Of a stretch of 64,000 nt of DNA, positions 43,858 to 53,821 are shown one piece after another (within the stretch, counting starts at the first letter, position 1; the number at the start of each line of letters is the position of its first letter). This DNA is from Cellulomonas sp. RIT-PI-Y (GTDB lineage: Bacteria > Actinomycetota > Actinomycetes > Actinomycetales > Cellulomonadaceae), in assembly GCF_025642745.1 (NCBI RefSeq), contig NZ_JANZKP010000009.1, forward strand, positions 1 through 64,000, written 5' to 3'. Position numbers and translations under genes: made by a program. The notes beneath the pieces are model-generated. The model was given only the letters and a program-made list of their open reading frames with translations, was not told where the DNA came from and did no database searches.

Positions 43858-45237
43858 GTGACAGCCTCCGACTCCACCCCCGTCCCCGACGTCGCCGAGC
43901 TGCGGAACCGCGTGCAGGCCATCTGGCCCGGTGTCCGCTCCGACCTGGAGGACCTGGTCCGGATCCCCAGCGTCTCGAACAGCGACTTCGACCAGGCGCA
44001 CGTCGCCGCCAGCGCCCAGGCGGTCGCCGACCTGCTGCGCGGTGCCGGCATGCCCGAGGTCCAGATCCTGCACGTCGACCGCCCCGACGGCACCCCCGGC
44101 GCCCCGGCGGTCGTCGCCCGGCGCCCCGCCCCGGCCGGTGCGCCGACCGTGCTGCTCTACGCGCACCACGACGTGCAGCCTCCGGGCGCGGACAGCGACT
44201 GGGACACCCCGCCGTTCGTGCCGACCGAGAAGGACGGTCGCCTGTTCGGTCGCGGCGCGGCGGACGACAAGGCCGGCGTGGTCGCCCACCTCGGTGCGCT
44301 CCGCACCCTGGCCGACGACCTGAGCGTCGGGGTCACCGTGTTCGTCGAGGGGGAGGAGGAGGTCGGTTCGCCGTCCTTCACCACCTTCCTCCACACCTAC
44401 CGCGACCTGCTCGCCGCCGACGTGATCGTGGTCGCGGACTCCTCGAACTGGCGGGTCGGAGTCCCCGGCCTGACCACCTCGCTGCGCGGACTGGTCGACC
44501 TGGACGTCGAGGTCGCCGTCCTGGACCACGCCATCCACTCCGGGATGTTCGGCGGTCCGGTGATCGACGCGGTGACCCTGATGTCCCGCCTGATCGCGAC
44601 CCTGCACGACGACCAGGGCGATGTCGCCGTCGCCGGTCTGCACCACGCCGACGACCCCACCGTCGACTACGACGAGGCCGCGTTCCGGGCCGATGCGGGC
44701 GTGCTGGACGGCGTGCAGCTGGCCGGTTCCGGGCCGATCAGCTCCCGGCTGTGGACCAAGCCGACCATCGCGGTGATCGGCCTGGACGCCCCGCGGGTCG
44801 CGACCGCGTCGAACACGATCACCCCGAAGGCCACCGCGAAGCTGTCGCTGCGGATCGCCCCCGGCCAGGACCCCGCCGCCGCCCTGGAGGCCCTGCGGTC
44901 GCATCTGCTCGCGAATGCCCCGTTCGGCGCCCGGGTCACGATCGACGACGGCGAGCTGGGCAAGGCGTTCCAGGCCCCCGCCGACTCCGAGGCCATGCGT
45001 GCCGCCCGCCAGGCGTTCGCCGACGCCTGGGGCACCGAGCCGGTCGACATCGGCATCGGTGGGTCCATCCCGTTCATCGCCGACCTGCTCGAGGTCTACC
45101 CGGACGCGGCCATCCTGGTCACCGGTGTCGAGGACCCCGACTCCCGCGCACACGGCGCCAACGAGTCGGTGCACCTGGCGGAGCTGGAGAAGGTCGTGCT
45201 CGCCGAGGCGCTGCTGCTGGCTCGCCTCGGTCGCTGA
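43858..45237 (+). CDS. M20-family dipeptidase
   Basis: A 459-residue zinc-dependent peptidase. Metal-binding YAHHDVQPPG, GRGAADDKAG and FVEGEEEVGSP are followed by the dimerisation domain and the C-terminal ligand region GANESVHLAEL. It probably hydrolyses dipeptides in the cytoplasm. The start is GTG with TAGCGT ending 8 nt upstream. A 17-bp-stem terminator follows. Confidence 0.92.
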   Translation: MTASDSTPVPDVAELRNRVQAIWPGVRSDLEDLVRIPSVSNSDFDQAHVAASAQAVADLLRGAGMPEVQILHVDRPDGTPGAPAVVARRPAPAGAPTVLLYAHHDVQPPGADSDWDTPPFVPTEKDGRLFGRGAADDKAGVVAHLGALRTLADDLSVGVTVFVEGEEEVGSPSFTTFLHTYRDLLAADVIVVADSSNWRVGVPGLTTSLRGLVDLDVEVAVLDHAIHSGMFGGPVIDAVTLMSRLIATLHDDQGDVAVAGLHHADDPTVDYDEAAFRADAGVLDGVQLAGSGPISSRLWTKPTIAVIGLDAPRVATASNTITPKATAKLSLRIAPGQDPAAALEALRSHLLANAPFGARVTIDDGELGKAFQAPADSEAMRAARQAFADAWGTEPVDIGIGGSIPFIADLLEVYPDAAILVTGVEDPDSRAHGANESVHLAELEKVVLAEALLLARLGR

Positions 45238-45246
45238 CCGCCGCCC

Positions 45247-45284
45247 CGGACGGCCCGGCCCCCGTGCGGGGGCCGGGCCGTCCG
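45247..45284 (+). terminator. Terminator after the dipeptidase gene
   Basis: CGGACGGCCCGGCCCCC (45247-45263) pairs exactly with GGGGGCCGGGCCGTCCG (45268-45284) around a 4-nt loop. Confidence 0.85.
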
Positions 45285-45311
45285 CGCGTGCAGTGTCGCC
45301 GCCGGCTCGGA

Positions 45312-45373
45312 GCCGAGTGCGAAGAAGTTGTCGCTCAGAGGGCGGTTTGGGCGACAAGAACTCCGCACTCGGC
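45312..45373. repeat. Long intergenic inverted repeat
   Basis: The arms 45312-45334 and 45351-45373 are 23 bp each and match at 19 positions; the ends GCCGAGTGCG/CGCACTCGGC and TTGTCGC/GCGACAA are exact. The 16-nt loop separates them. It lies between a terminator and the convergent DJ-1 gene and is more A+T-rich than its surroundings. It may be a REP-like element. Confidence 0.65.
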
Positions 45374-45439
45374 GGGCGCACGGCGGTGTGGGGCGCAGGG
45401 GTGCGGGCGCGCAGGGTGCGGGTCGGACGGGCGCGGGGG

Positions 45440-46039
45440 TCAGACCGGCGGCGCGGGGTCGTACTGGATCGCGCGACGGACCTCGCGGGCGGCGGTGGCG
45501 GACTCGAGCCGGGCGACCAGGTGCAGGGCCATGTCGATCCCCGCGGAGACGCCCGCGGAGGTGAGGATGTCGCCGTCGTCGACGAATCGGGCCTCGGTGT
45601 CGATCAGCACGCTCGGGTCGAGGGCGGTGAGCTCGTCCACGGCTTGCCAGTGCGTGGTGGCGGGACGCCCGGCGAGCAGACCCGCGGCGGCGTAGACCAG
45701 CGCGCCGGTGCAGACCGAGGCCAGCAGCGGGGTGGTGGCTCGCAGGCCGCGCAGCCAGGCCAGGTGGTCGTGGTCCTGCGCGAGTCGCCGGGTCCCCTGG
45801 CCGCCGGGGTGGATCAGGACGTGCAGTTCACCGACCTCGGCCGCGGAGGTGTCGGGGAGCAGGCGCAGGCCCTTGGCAGCGCGGATCCCAGCGCCGTCCG
45901 GGGAGAAGATGCAGACCTCGGGGCGCAGCGGGGAGCGGGCCGCCCAGGCGGTGAGCACGTCGTAGGGACCGACCAGATCCAGTTCCTCGACATCGTCGAA
46001 GGCGAGGATGCCGATCCGCAACGGATGTCCCGTGCCCAT
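45440..46039 (-). CDS. DJ-1/PfpI family protein
   Basis: A 199-residue class I glutamine-amidotransferase-like protein. The nucleophile cysteine is in LLASVCTGALVYAAAGLLAG and the acidic partner in AFDDVEELDLVGPYDVL. HWQAVDEL follows, as in isonitrile-hydratase or AraC-associated PfpI proteins. The reaction is unknown. GGGAG lies 5 nt before the ATG. It follows nadA by 16 nt and is probably co-transcribed. Confidence 0.85.
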   Translation of the reverse strand: MGTGHPLRIGILAFDDVEELDLVGPYDVLTAWAARSPLRPEVCIFSPDGAGIRAAKGLRLLPDTSAAEVGELHVLIHPGGQGTRRLAQDHDHLAWLRGLRATTPLLASVCTGALVYAAAGLLAGRPATTHWQAVDELTALDPSVLIDTEARFVDDGDILTSAGVSAGIDMALHLVARLESATAAREVRRAIQYDPAPPV

Positions 46040-46055
46040 GTGTGCTCCCAGTCGA

Positions 46056-47258
46056 TCAGAGTCCCGGTAGTGCCAGCATCTGGTCCAGGGCCACCCGGGC
46101 CCAGTGCGCGTCGTCGGCGTCGACCACGATCCGGTTGACCGTGCGGCCGTCGGCCAGGGACTCCATCGCCCAGACCAGGTGCGGCAGGTCGATCCGGTTC
46201 ATGGTCGAGCAGAAGCACACCGTGTCGTCCAGGTAGCTGATCCGCTTGTCCGGGTGGGCGGCGGCCAGCCGGCGGACCAGGTTCAGCTCGGTGCCGATCG
46301 CCCACGCGGAGCCCGGCTCGGCGGCGTCCAGGGCCTTGATGATGAACTCGGTGGAGCCGACCATGTCCGCGCCGGTGACGACCTCGTGCTTGCACTCCGG
46401 GTGCACGAGGACCGTGACGTCGGGAACGGCGGCGCGCGCGTCGACCAGGTTCTGCGCGGAGAACCGGCCGTGCACCGAGCAGTGCCCGCGCCACAGGATC
46501 ATCCGGGCGTCGCGCAGCTGCTGGACGGTCAGGCCGCCGTGCGGCTTGCGCGGGTCGAAGACGACGCACTGGTCGAGCGGGATGCCGAGCTGCAGCACCG
46601 CGGTGTTCCGGCCCAGGTGCTGGTCCGGCATGAACAGGACCTTGCCGGTGCCGTCGACGCCGCCCACCCGGTCGAAGGCCCAGCGCAGCGCGACCTGGGC
46701 GTTGGACGAGGTGCAGACGGTGCCGCCGTGCCGACCGGTGAAGGCCTTGATCGCGGCGGTGGAGTTCATGTAGGTGACCGGGACGGTGTCCTCGGCGATC
46801 CCGGCCTCGACCAGCACGTCCCAGGCGTCCTCGACCTGGTCGATCGCGGCCATGTCGGCCATCGAGCACCCGGCGGCCAGGTCCGGCAGCACGACCTGCT
46901 GCGCATCGGAGGTCAGGATGTCCGCGGACTCGGCCATGAAGTGCACGCCGCAGAACAGGATGAACTCGGCCTCCGGCCGGGCGGCGGCCTCGCGGGCGAG
47001 CTTGAAGGAGTCGCCGGTGACGTCAGCGAAGTCGATGACCTCGTCGCGCTGGTAGTGGTGTCCCAGCACGAACGCGCGTTCCCCGAGGGCGGCGCGCGCC
47101 GCGCGGGCGCGTTCGACCAGGTCCGGGTCGCTGGCGGCGGGCAGGGCGCCGGAGCACTCCACGCCCCGCTCGGAGGCCAGGTCGGTGCCCTGGCCGAGCA
47201 GGAGCAGCGCGGAGGAACGCGGCTCGGTGAAGGTCGGTGGCTGGGTGAGCAGGGTCAC
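46056..47258 (-). CDS. nadA: Quinolinate synthase
   Basis: Condenses iminoaspartate with dihydroxyacetone phosphate in NAD synthesis and needs a [4Fe-4S] cluster. The three expected cysteines are in FCGVHFMAE, HPECKHEV and DTVCFCSTM. GHHYQRDEVIDFAD marks the substrate region. I chose GTG 47258 with GATGAT ending 6 nt upstream; the frame extends upstream without support. No nadB or nadC is in the window. It is divergent from the glycerate-kinase-like gene and near erpA, an Fe-S supplier. Confidence 0.93.
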   Translation of the reverse strand: MTLLTQPPTFTEPRSSALLLLGQGTDLASERGVECSGALPAASDPDLVERARAARAALGERAFVLGHHYQRDEVIDFADVTGDSFKLAREAAARPEAEFILFCGVHFMAESADILTSDAQQVVLPDLAAGCSMADMAAIDQVEDAWDVLVEAGIAEDTVPVTYMNSTAAIKAFTGRHGGTVCTSSNAQVALRWAFDRVGGVDGTGKVLFMPDQHLGRNTAVLQLGIPLDQCVVFDPRKPHGGLTVQQLRDARMILWRGHCSVHGRFSAQNLVDARAAVPDVTVLVHPECKHEVVTGADMVGSTEFIIKALDAAEPGSAWAIGTELNLVRRLAAAHPDKRISYLDDTVCFCSTMNRIDLPHLVWAMESLADGRTVNRIVVDADDAHWARVALDQMLALPGL

Positions 47259-47333
47259 CGCCCGATCATCGCACAGCGCCCGGGTCGGGCGATCCGGCCA
47301 GGGGTCCCGGGTGACACGTGCCACGATCAGCGG

Positions 47334-48629
47334 GTGCATGTCCTGGTGAGCCCCGGCCGATTCGACCGCCCGACGACCCCCGCGCCCGGTGCGTCGGCCG
47401 ACTCCGGCTGGGCCGCGCTCGGCGCACCCGAGGTGGCGCGGGCGATCGCCGACGGCTGGCGCGACGCCCGTCCCGCCGACCGGGTGGAGCTGCTGCCGCT
47501 GAACGACGGCGGACCGGGGCTGATCGACGTGCTGCGCGCCGCGCGGGGCGGGGAGCTGGCAGCGGTCACGGTGCCGGACGCGGGCGGTGTGCCGGTGCCG
47601 AGCGCCGTGCTGGTGCTGACCGAGGACTCCGGGTCACGCACGGCGTACGTCGACGGATCGGTGGCGTTGAGCGGTTCCGCGCCGGTGGACCGCTCGTCGT
47701 CTGCCGGTCTGGGCGAGCTGGTCCGCGCCGCGGTGGACACCGGGGCGGAGCGGGTGGTGGTCGGGACCGGTCCGCGCCGGGTGACCGCGCACGACGGCGG
47801 CTGGGGTCTGCTGCGCGCGCTGATCGGGGCGGGGGACCTGCCGGAGCGGGGTCTGGGTGCGCCGCTGCCGTCGATGGCCGACCGGATCGCGGCCTTGCAG
47901 GAGGAACTGCGCGGCCGGGACCTGGTGCTGCTGGGCACACACGACCTCGCGTTGCTGGGCCTGAACGGTGCGAGCGCCGCCCTGGTCGACGCCGGGCGGG
48001 CGACCGCGGAGGAGTCCCAGGCGGTGGAGCGCCGGATGGCGGACCTGGTCGCGACCCTGACCGCGGCGGCCGGGGCGGGCCGGGTCGACCTGTTGGCGAC
48101 CACGCACGCCCACGGTCACGGCCGCGACGACGGGCACGCCCACCGGCCGGACAGCGTCGCGCAGGTCGGAGCGGGGGCCGCCCTCGGTCGCCCGGCCGCC
48201 GCCGCGTCGAGGACCACCACCCGGCCCGCGGTGGCACCCGGCTCCGGGGCGGGGGGCGGGGCGGCGTTCGTGCTCGGCCTGCTCGGCGCCCGGCGGGTCG
48301 ACGGCGCCGCGTGGGTCGCGGACGCGGTGCGGTTGGCCGACCGGGTCGAGTCGGCCGACCTGGTCGTCACCGGCGCCGGGGTGCTGGACGCCGCAGCGCT
48401 GGAGGAGGGCGTCGTCCCGGCGGTCAGCGGGGCGGCACTGCCGCTGGGCGTCCCGCTGATCGCCCTGGCGGCGCAGGTGCGGACCGGGCGCCGGGACTGG
48501 GGGGCGGCGGGGGTCGCCGGAGCGTTCGGGGTGATCGAGCAGCCCGGCCAGCTCGCGGACTGGCAAGCAGGCCCGGCGGCGGCGTTGCGGGCCCGGATAC
48601 CGCGGATCGCCCGCACCTGGTCGCGCTGA
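47334..48629 (+). CDS. Diverged glycerate-kinase-family protein
   Basis: A 431-residue protein with the glycerate kinase type 1 layout (VLVSPGRF... start, LNDGGPG, later ALLGLNGASAAL and GGGAAFVLGLLGARRVDGA). Key positions differ: DSFK near the start is GRFD, DGGEGT is DGGPGL, and TGEGRxD near the end is TGAGVLD. A His-rich insert (THAHGHGRDDGHAHRP) is unusual. It may be a pseudoenzyme or have a new substrate. The start is GTG with CACGAT ending 6 nt upstream. Confidence 0.7.
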   Translation: MHVLVSPGRFDRPTTPAPGASADSGWAALGAPEVARAIADGWRDARPADRVELLPLNDGGPGLIDVLRAARGGELAAVTVPDAGGVPVPSAVLVLTEDSGSRTAYVDGSVALSGSAPVDRSSSAGLGELVRAAVDTGAERVVVGTGPRRVTAHDGGWGLLRALIGAGDLPERGLGAPLPSMADRIAALQEELRGRDLVLLGTHDLALLGLNGASAALVDAGRATAEESQAVERRMADLVATLTAAAGAGRVDLLATTHAHGHGRDDGHAHRPDSVAQVGAGAALGRPAAAASRTTTRPAVAPGSGAGGGAAFVLGLLGARRVDGAAWVADAVRLADRVESADLVVTGAGVLDAAALEEGVVPAVSGAALPLGVPLIALAAQVRTGRRDWGAAGVAGAFGVIEQPGQLADWQAGPAAALRARIPRIARTWSR

Positions 48630-48802
48630 CCGTCCGGTGTCCGGGCCGGGTCCTCGCCGCGGGTCCCGGTGAGCCGGGCCGAACTCGGTCGTACAGTGGG
48701 GAACAGATCACGCGGGTGCCCTGTTGACCCGGTGTGACCGTGACGGCACCGGGTCGATCTGCGCCCCGGGGACCGCTGACCGGACCAGACACGGGAGAGA
48801 CG

Positions 48803-49153
48803 ATGAGCGAGACCACCGAGACCGCGACGCACGGCGTTCAGCTGACCGATGTCGCCGCGGGGAAGGTGCGCAGCCTGCTGGAGCAGGAGGGCCGCGACGA
48901 CCTGCGGCTGCGCATCGCGGTGCAGCCGGGTGGCTGCTCCGGCCTGATCTACCAGCTGTACTTCGACGAGCGGGTGCTCGACGGCGACGCGCTGCGGGAC
49001 TTCGACGGGGTCGAGGTCGTCGTGGACCGGATGAGCGTGCCCTACCTGGAGGGCGCGACCATCGACTTCGCCGACACGATCGAGAAGCAGGGCTTCACGA
49101 TCGACAACCCGAACGCGGGCTCGTCCTGCGCCTGCGGCGGCTCGTTCAGCTGA
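48803..49153 (+). CDS. erpA: A-type Fe-S carrier, ErpA/IscA-like
   Basis: A 116-residue HesB-fold protein with the three cluster-binding cysteines C45 (GGCSGLIY), C109 and C111 (SSCACGGSF). It hands clusters to apo-proteins such as NadA, encoded nearby. ATG 48803 is chosen with GGGAGA upstream; an upstream GTG extension is unsupported. It is convergent with the NifS-like gene. Confidence 0.9.
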   Translation: MSETTETATHGVQLTDVAAGKVRSLLEQEGRDDLRLRIAVQPGGCSGLIYQLYFDERVLDGDALRDFDGVEVVVDRMSVPYLEGATIDFADTIEKQGFTIDNPNAGSSCACGGSFS

Positions 49154-49207
49154 TCGACCTCTCGGAGCCCCGGACCGTCCCCTGCGCGGCCCGGGGCTTC
49201 GTGCCGT

Positions 49208-50332
49208 CTAGAGGCCCGCGTCCCGGCGGAGGTCCGCGACGATGCCGGGCAGTTCGTCGCAGAACCGCTCGATCTGGGCCGGATCGACGTCCGGCGGCAG
49301 GCTGAGCCGGACGTTGCCCTGGGTGAGCGACCCCATCGCCGCCAGCACGTGGCTGGGCTGCTCGGTGGCCGAGGTGCAGGCCGACCCGGAGGCGACGGCG
49401 AATCCGGCGCGGTCCAGTGCGGTCACCACGGCCTCGCCGTCGACGTAGAGGCAGGAGAACGTCAGCACGTGCGGCAACCGGGCGTCCGGTTCGCCGGGAC
49501 CGGAGACCATGGTCATCGGCACCTCGGCGGCCACCCGGTCGCGCAGCCGGGCGACCGGGGCCGGGTCGGGGGTACGACGGCTGGCGAGCTGGAGCGCGAC
49601 TGCGGCGGCCAGCGCGGCCGGGACCGCGACGCCGCCGGGGAACCAGCGCTCGGTGTCCTCGGTGGGGCCGACAGGGGAGCGGCGGACCCCGGTGCGGGTG
49701 ACCAGCACCGCCACGCCGGGCACCGCGCCGACGTCCGCCGGGTCGAGGGTCAGCAGGTCCCATTCGGGGCCGACGGGCACGTGCCCGAAGGAACTGCCGG
49801 CGTCGACCAGGAGCGGGACGCCGGCCGAGCGGGCGGACGCCCAGGCGTCGACGACCGGCTGCCGGGTGCCGACCTCGCCGTTGGCGTGCTGCACGGCCGC
49901 CAGCGCGACGTCCCCGGCGGTGACCAGGGTGTCGAAGGCGTCCACGTCCAGTCGGCCCTCCCGGTCGACCGGCGCGGTCCGGCGTTCCCCGGCGAAGTCC
50001 GCGGCCTCCAGCACGGCCATCCGCTCCACCGCAGACGTGACGATCCCGGCGCCGACCCGTCGTCGGCCCTGGGCGACGGTGCGGACGGCGGCGTGCAGGG
50101 CGGCGGTGTGCGACGGAGCCAGGGCGACCTCCTCGGTGCGCGCACCGACCAGCGCGGCGATCGCCTCCCGCGCGCCGTCCAGCAGAGCGCGGGCACGACG
50201 ACCCTCGGTGTGCAGCCGTCGGGGGTCCGCCCAGCCCTCGTCCAAGGCGGCCAGATAGGCGTCGCGGACCGCGGGTGGCACCGGGGCGTGCCCGGCGGTG
50301 TCGAGCAGGACGCGGGTCGGGGTGGTGGGCAC
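49208..50332 (-). CDS. Lysine-free cysteine-desulfurase (NifS) homologue
   Basis: A 374-residue fold-type I aminotransferase class V protein. It keeps the NifS-like QHANGEVG (H149), VDAGSSFGHVPV (D177) and the active-site Cys loop SGSACTSATEQPSHVL (C319). The PLP lysine is missing: the usual SAHK is PADV at 198-201, and I find no lysine anywhere in the protein. It cannot form the normal internal aldimine. It may be a sulfur-binding scaffold, a regulator or a pseudoenzyme. The start is GTG with TAGCGT ending 7 nt upstream. It lies between erpA and ctaC. Confidence 0.82.
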   Translation of the reverse strand: MPTTPTRVLLDTAGHAPVPPAVRDAYLAALDEGWADPRRLHTEGRRARALLDGAREAIAALVGARTEEVALAPSHTAALHAAVRTVAQGRRRVGAGIVTSAVERMAVLEAADFAGERRTAPVDREGRLDVDAFDTLVTAGDVALAAVQHANGEVGTRQPVVDAWASARSAGVPLLVDAGSSFGHVPVGPEWDLLTLDPADVGAVPGVAVLVTRTGVRRSPVGPTEDTERWFPGGVAVPAALAAAVALQLASRRTPDPAPVARLRDRVAAEVPMTMVSGPGEPDARLPHVLTFSCLYVDGEAVVTALDRAGFAVASGSACTSATEQPSHVLAAMGSLTQGNVRLSLPPDVDPAQIERFCDELPGIVADLRRDAGL

Positions 50333-50608
50333 GGTCCGAACGCTAGTCGCCGTCCCGGACGGACCGGGTCCCGGCGCTGGTCGCCGTATGCGTGTCGTGC
50401 ACATGGCGTGTCGGGGGAGTGCGCGCGTGATTCAGATGACACTTCGTCAGTTCCTCGGCTCGAAACGCTCGCATCGGGTCACGACGAGCCGTTTCCCGCG
50501 CTACGCTGCACGGGATCGAGAGGACAAAGGTCCTAGGAAGATCCCTGACCGACGTCTGGCGCGGCGATGCGCACCGCCGGGTGGGGATCCGAGAGTGGAA
50601 GGCCCCCG

Positions 50609-51484
50609 GTGCGCTCGCAGACCCCCCGCCGCCGCAGCAGGTGGAACCGACTGGCCGTCGCGGGAGCCGCGGCGGCCGTCGTGCTCGCCCTCGCCGGATG
50701 CTCGCCGGAGGTCAGCCGCGGCTGGCTGCCCGGCGACTCCGAGAACGAGGTCACCAACCAGACCGGCCGGATCATGAACCTGTGGGTCGGCTCCTGGGTG
50801 GCGGCGCTGATCGTCGGCGTCCTCGTCTGGGGCCTGATCATCTGGTGCGTCGCCGTCTACCGGAAGCGCAAGGAGGACGACCAGCTCCCCGTGCAGCTCC
50901 GGTACCACGTGCCGCTGGAGATCATGTACGTGATCCTGCCGATCATCATGGTGGGGGTGCTCTTCTACTACACCGCCCGCGACATGACCGAGATCCAGGA
51001 CACCACCGCGGAGCCCGACCTCACCGTCCAGGTGATCGGCAAGCAGTGGAGCTGGGACTTCAACTACGTCGACGACGACGTGTACGACACCGGCGAGCAC
51101 GCCCAGAACGTGGGCGAGACCGGGGTCCTGGCCGACCAGCCGACGCTGTACCTGCCGGTGGGCCAGCGGGTCGAGTTCGTACTCGACTCCCGCGACGTCA
51201 TCCACTCGTTCTGGGTGCCCGCGTTCCTGTACAAGCAGGACATGATCCCGGGCCGCACCAACACGTTCCAGGTGGTGCCGCAGGTCGAAGGCGAGTACGT
51301 CGGCAAGTGCGCCGAGCTCTGCGGCGAGGAGCACTCGTCGATGCTGTTCAACGTGAAGGTCGTCTCCGTCGAGGAGTACGAGCAGCACGTCGAGGACCTG
51401 CGTGACGCCGGTCAGGACGGGCAGATCGGCCTGGAGTACAGCCGGCTCCAGGACGCCCGCGTCGCCGGTGAGGGAGAGAACTGA
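50609..51484 (+). CDS. ctaC: Cytochrome c oxidase subunit II
   Basis: The electron-entry subunit of the aa3 oxidase. The signal sequence ends in lipobox LAGC; two membrane helices follow (about 55-75 and 95-115), then the cupredoxin domain with the CuA ligands [12 protein letters not shown] and the aromatic patch KQWSWDFNY. The start is GTG 50609 with GGAAGG upstream. It is coupled to ctaD by TGATG. Confidence 0.95.
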   Translation: MRSQTPRRRSRWNRLAVAGAAAAVVLALAGCSPEVSRGWLPGDSENEVTNQTGRIMNLWVGSWVAALIVGVLVWGLIIWCVAVYRKRKEDDQLPVQLRYHVPLEIMYVILPIIMVGVLFYYTARDMTEIQDTTAEPDLTVQVIGKQWSWDFNYVDDDVYDTGEHAQNVGETGVLADQPTLYLPVGQRVEFVLDSRDVIHSFWVPAFLYKQDMIPGRTNTFQVVPQVEGEYVGKCAELCGEEHSSMLFNVKVVSVEEYEQHVEDLRDAGQDGQIGLEYSRLQDARVAGEGEN

Positions 51485-53301
51485 TGGCCACCGCCGAGCA
51501 CATCGAGACCATTCCGGGTCTCGCCCCGCGCAAGCAGACCTGGGGTCGGACCGTGGTCAAGTGGATCACCTCCACCGACCACAAGACGATCGGGTACATG
51601 TACCTGATCACGGCGTTCATCTGGTTCTGCCTCGGCGGGATCATGGCGCTGCTGATCCGCGCCGAGCTGTTCGAACCCGGCATCCAGATCGTGCAGAGCA
51701 AGGAGCAGTACAACCAGCTCTTCACGATGCACGGCACGATCATGCTGCTGCTGTTCGCGACACCGCTGTTCAGCGCGTTCGCGAACATCATCATGCCGCT
51801 GCAGATCGGCGCTCCGGACGTCGCCTTCCCCCGGCTGAACGCGTTCAGCTTCTGGCTGTACCTGTTCGGCGGCCTGATCGCCGCGGCAGGATTCCTCACC
51901 CCGCAGGGCGCCGCGTCCTTCGGATGGTTCGCCTACGCGCCGCTGTCCAACAGCGTCTACTCACCGGGCGCCGGCGGTGACCTGTGGGTGTTCGGTCTGG
52001 CGTTGACCGGCTTCGGCACGATCCTGGGTGCAGTCAACTTCATCACCACCATCGTGACGATGCGCGCGCCGGGCATGACCATGTTCCGGATGCCGATCTT
52101 CACCTGGAACACCCTGATCACCAGCCTGCTGGTGCTGATGGCGTTCCCGCCGCTGGCCGCCGCGCTGTTCGCGCTGGGCGCCGATCGGCGACTGGGTGCC
52201 CAGGTCTTCAACCCGGAGAACGGCGGTGCCATCCTCTGGCAGCACCTGTTCTGGTTCTTCGGTCACCCCGAGGTGTACATCATCGCGCTGCCGTTCTTCG
52301 GCATCGCGAGCGAGATCCTGCCGGTCTTCAGCCGCAAGCCGATCTTCGGCTACAAGGGCATCGTCTACGCGACCATCGCGATCGCCGCTCTGTCCGTGAC
52401 CGTGTGGGCGCACCACATGTACGTCACCGGTGCGGTGCTGCTGCCGTTCTTCGCACTCATGACCATGCTGATCGCGGTGCCGACCGGGGTGAAGTTCTTC
52501 AACTGGATCGGCACGATGTGGCGAGGGAAACTCACCTTCGAGACGCCGATGCTCTGGACGATCGGCTTCCTCACCACCTTCCTCTTCGGTGGTCTGACCG
52601 GCGTGATCCTGTCCAGCCCCGCCCTGGACTTCCAGGTCTCCGACACGTACTTCGTGGTGGCGCACTTCCACTACGTGGTGTTCGGCACCGTGGTGTTCAT
52701 GATGTTCGGCGGCATGTACTTCTGGTGGCCGAAGTTCACCGGCAAGATGCTGGACGAGCGCCTGGGCAAGCTGCACTTCTGGCTGCTGTTCATCGGCTTC
52801 CACATGACGTTCCTGATCCAGCACTGGCTCGGCGTCATCGGGATGCCCCGTCGGTACGCGGACTACTCGCCGGAGGACGGCTTCACCTGGATGAACCAGG
52901 TGTCGACCGTGGGATCGATGATCCTGGCGATCTCCACGCTGCCGTTCTTCTGGAACGTCTACAAGACCTGGCGCAGCGCCCCCAGGGTCACCGTCGACGA
53001 CCCGTGGGGCTACGGCGCCTCGCTCGAGTGGGCGACGTCCTGCCCGCCGCCGCGGCACAACTTCATCACCCTGCCGCGGATCCGGTCCGAGCGTCCGGCC
53101 TTCGACCTGCACCACCCCGAGGTCGCCGCGATGGACCACGTCGAGCCGTCGCCCGGGATCCTGGACTGGGAGTCCGAGCGCACCGGCGAGCAGGGCGTGG
53201 CCCGCGACCGGGTCGAGTCCGGCGGCGGTGAGCCGGAGCAGTCCAGCGCCACCATCGTCGACGACCGTCCGCGCACCGACAACGAGGAGGGCCAGCGATG
53301 A
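51484..53301 (+). CDS. ctaD: Cytochrome c oxidase subunit I
   Basis: The catalytic 12-helix subunit with heme a, heme a3 and CuB. Low-spin heme ligand TMHGTIML, the CuB/cross-linked Tyr motif GHPEVY, WAHHMY, and the heme a3 region [10 protein letters not shown] are all present. The 605 residues include a charged C-terminal tail of about 70 residues, common in actinobacteria. Operon ctaCDF with one- and four-base overlaps. Confidence 0.97.
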   Translation: MATAEHIETIPGLAPRKQTWGRTVVKWITSTDHKTIGYMYLITAFIWFCLGGIMALLIRAELFEPGIQIVQSKEQYNQLFTMHGTIMLLLFATPLFSAFANIIMPLQIGAPDVAFPRLNAFSFWLYLFGGLIAAAGFLTPQGAASFGWFAYAPLSNSVYSPGAGGDLWVFGLALTGFGTILGAVNFITTIVTMRAPGMTMFRMPIFTWNTLITSLLVLMAFPPLAAALFALGADRRLGAQVFNPENGGAILWQHLFWFFGHPEVYIIALPFFGIASEILPVFSRKPIFGYKGIVYATIAIAALSVTVWAHHMYVTGAVLLPFFALMTMLIAVPTGVKFFNWIGTMWRGKLTFETPMLWTIGFLTTFLFGGLTGVILSSPALDFQVSDTYFVVAHFHYVVFGTVVFMMFGGMYFWWPKFTGKMLDERLGKLHFWLLFIGFHMTFLIQHWLGVIGMPRRYADYSPEDGFTWMNQVSTVGSMILAISTLPFFWNVYKTWRSAPRVTVDDPWGYGASLEWATSCPPPRHNFITLPRIRSERPAFDLHHPEVAAMDHVEPSPGILDWESERTGEQGVARDRVESGGGEPEQSSATIVDDRPRTDNEEGQR

Positions 53302-53765
53302 GCTCCCTGCGCGAGCCCGGCGGCCGGCCGTCCGAGCACGGCGCATCCACCCAGAAGCCGCACTCGATGAAGGTCGAGCCCTGGCTGTTCCTGGGCGGCG
53401 TGCTATTCTTCATCCCGATCGGCCTGGTCTACGCCTGGTGGTCCGGCGGAGAGCCGGTCGGCACCGTGGGCATCCCGCTGGTCGGCGGTCTGGTCGGCAT
53501 GATCGGCGGTTATCTGCTGCTGGTCTCCCGTCGGATCGACGCCCGTCCCGAGGACGACCCCGAGGCACTGATCGCCGAGGGCGCCGGTGATCAGGGCGTG
53601 TTCAGCCCGTGGTCCTGGTGGCCGATCACGATTGCCGCGGCCGGCGCCCTGGTGTTCACCGGGATGGCCATCGGCTGGTGGATCGCGTACATCGGTGTCG
53701 CGCTGGGCGTCATCGGCCTGGTCGGCTGGGTGTTCGAGTTCTCCCGCGGCCAGCACGCGCACTGA
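53298..53765 (+). CDS. ctaF: Cytochrome c oxidase subunit IV (actinobacterial)
   Basis: A 155-residue protein with four membrane helices in two pairs ([20 protein letters not shown] and about 55-75; about 105-125 and 128-148), matching the actinobacterial subunit 4 that joins the bcc-aa3 supercomplex. ATGA overlap with ctaD. A terminator hairpin follows. Confidence 0.9.
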   Translation: MSSLREPGGRPSEHGASTQKPHSMKVEPWLFLGGVLFFIPIGLVYAWWSGGEPVGTVGIPLVGGLVGMIGGYLLLVSRRIDARPEDDPEALIAEGAGDQGVFSPWSWWPITIAAAGALVFTGMAIGWWIAYIGVALGVIGLVGWVFEFSRGQHAH

Positions 53766-53777
53766 GCCCGCGTTCCT

Positions 53778-53821
53778 GAGGGGCGTCTCCGCTACGGTGG
53801 GGGCGCCCCTCGGTCGTGCCG
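53778..53821 (+). terminator. Terminator after ctaCDF
   Basis: GAGGGGCG (53778-53785) pairs exactly with CGCCCCTC (53814-53821). The convergent gene's last codons and stop (53792-53794) lie inside the loop. Confidence 0.65.

Noticed and set aside
46104-47320. Upstream part of a long plus-strand frame over nadA
   Set aside because: Only its last part (from GTG 47334) is a real gene; the rest is antisense to nadA and has repetitive charged composition.
48734-48802. N-terminal extension of erpA
   Set aside because: ATG 48803 has a good RBS and gives the normal family length.
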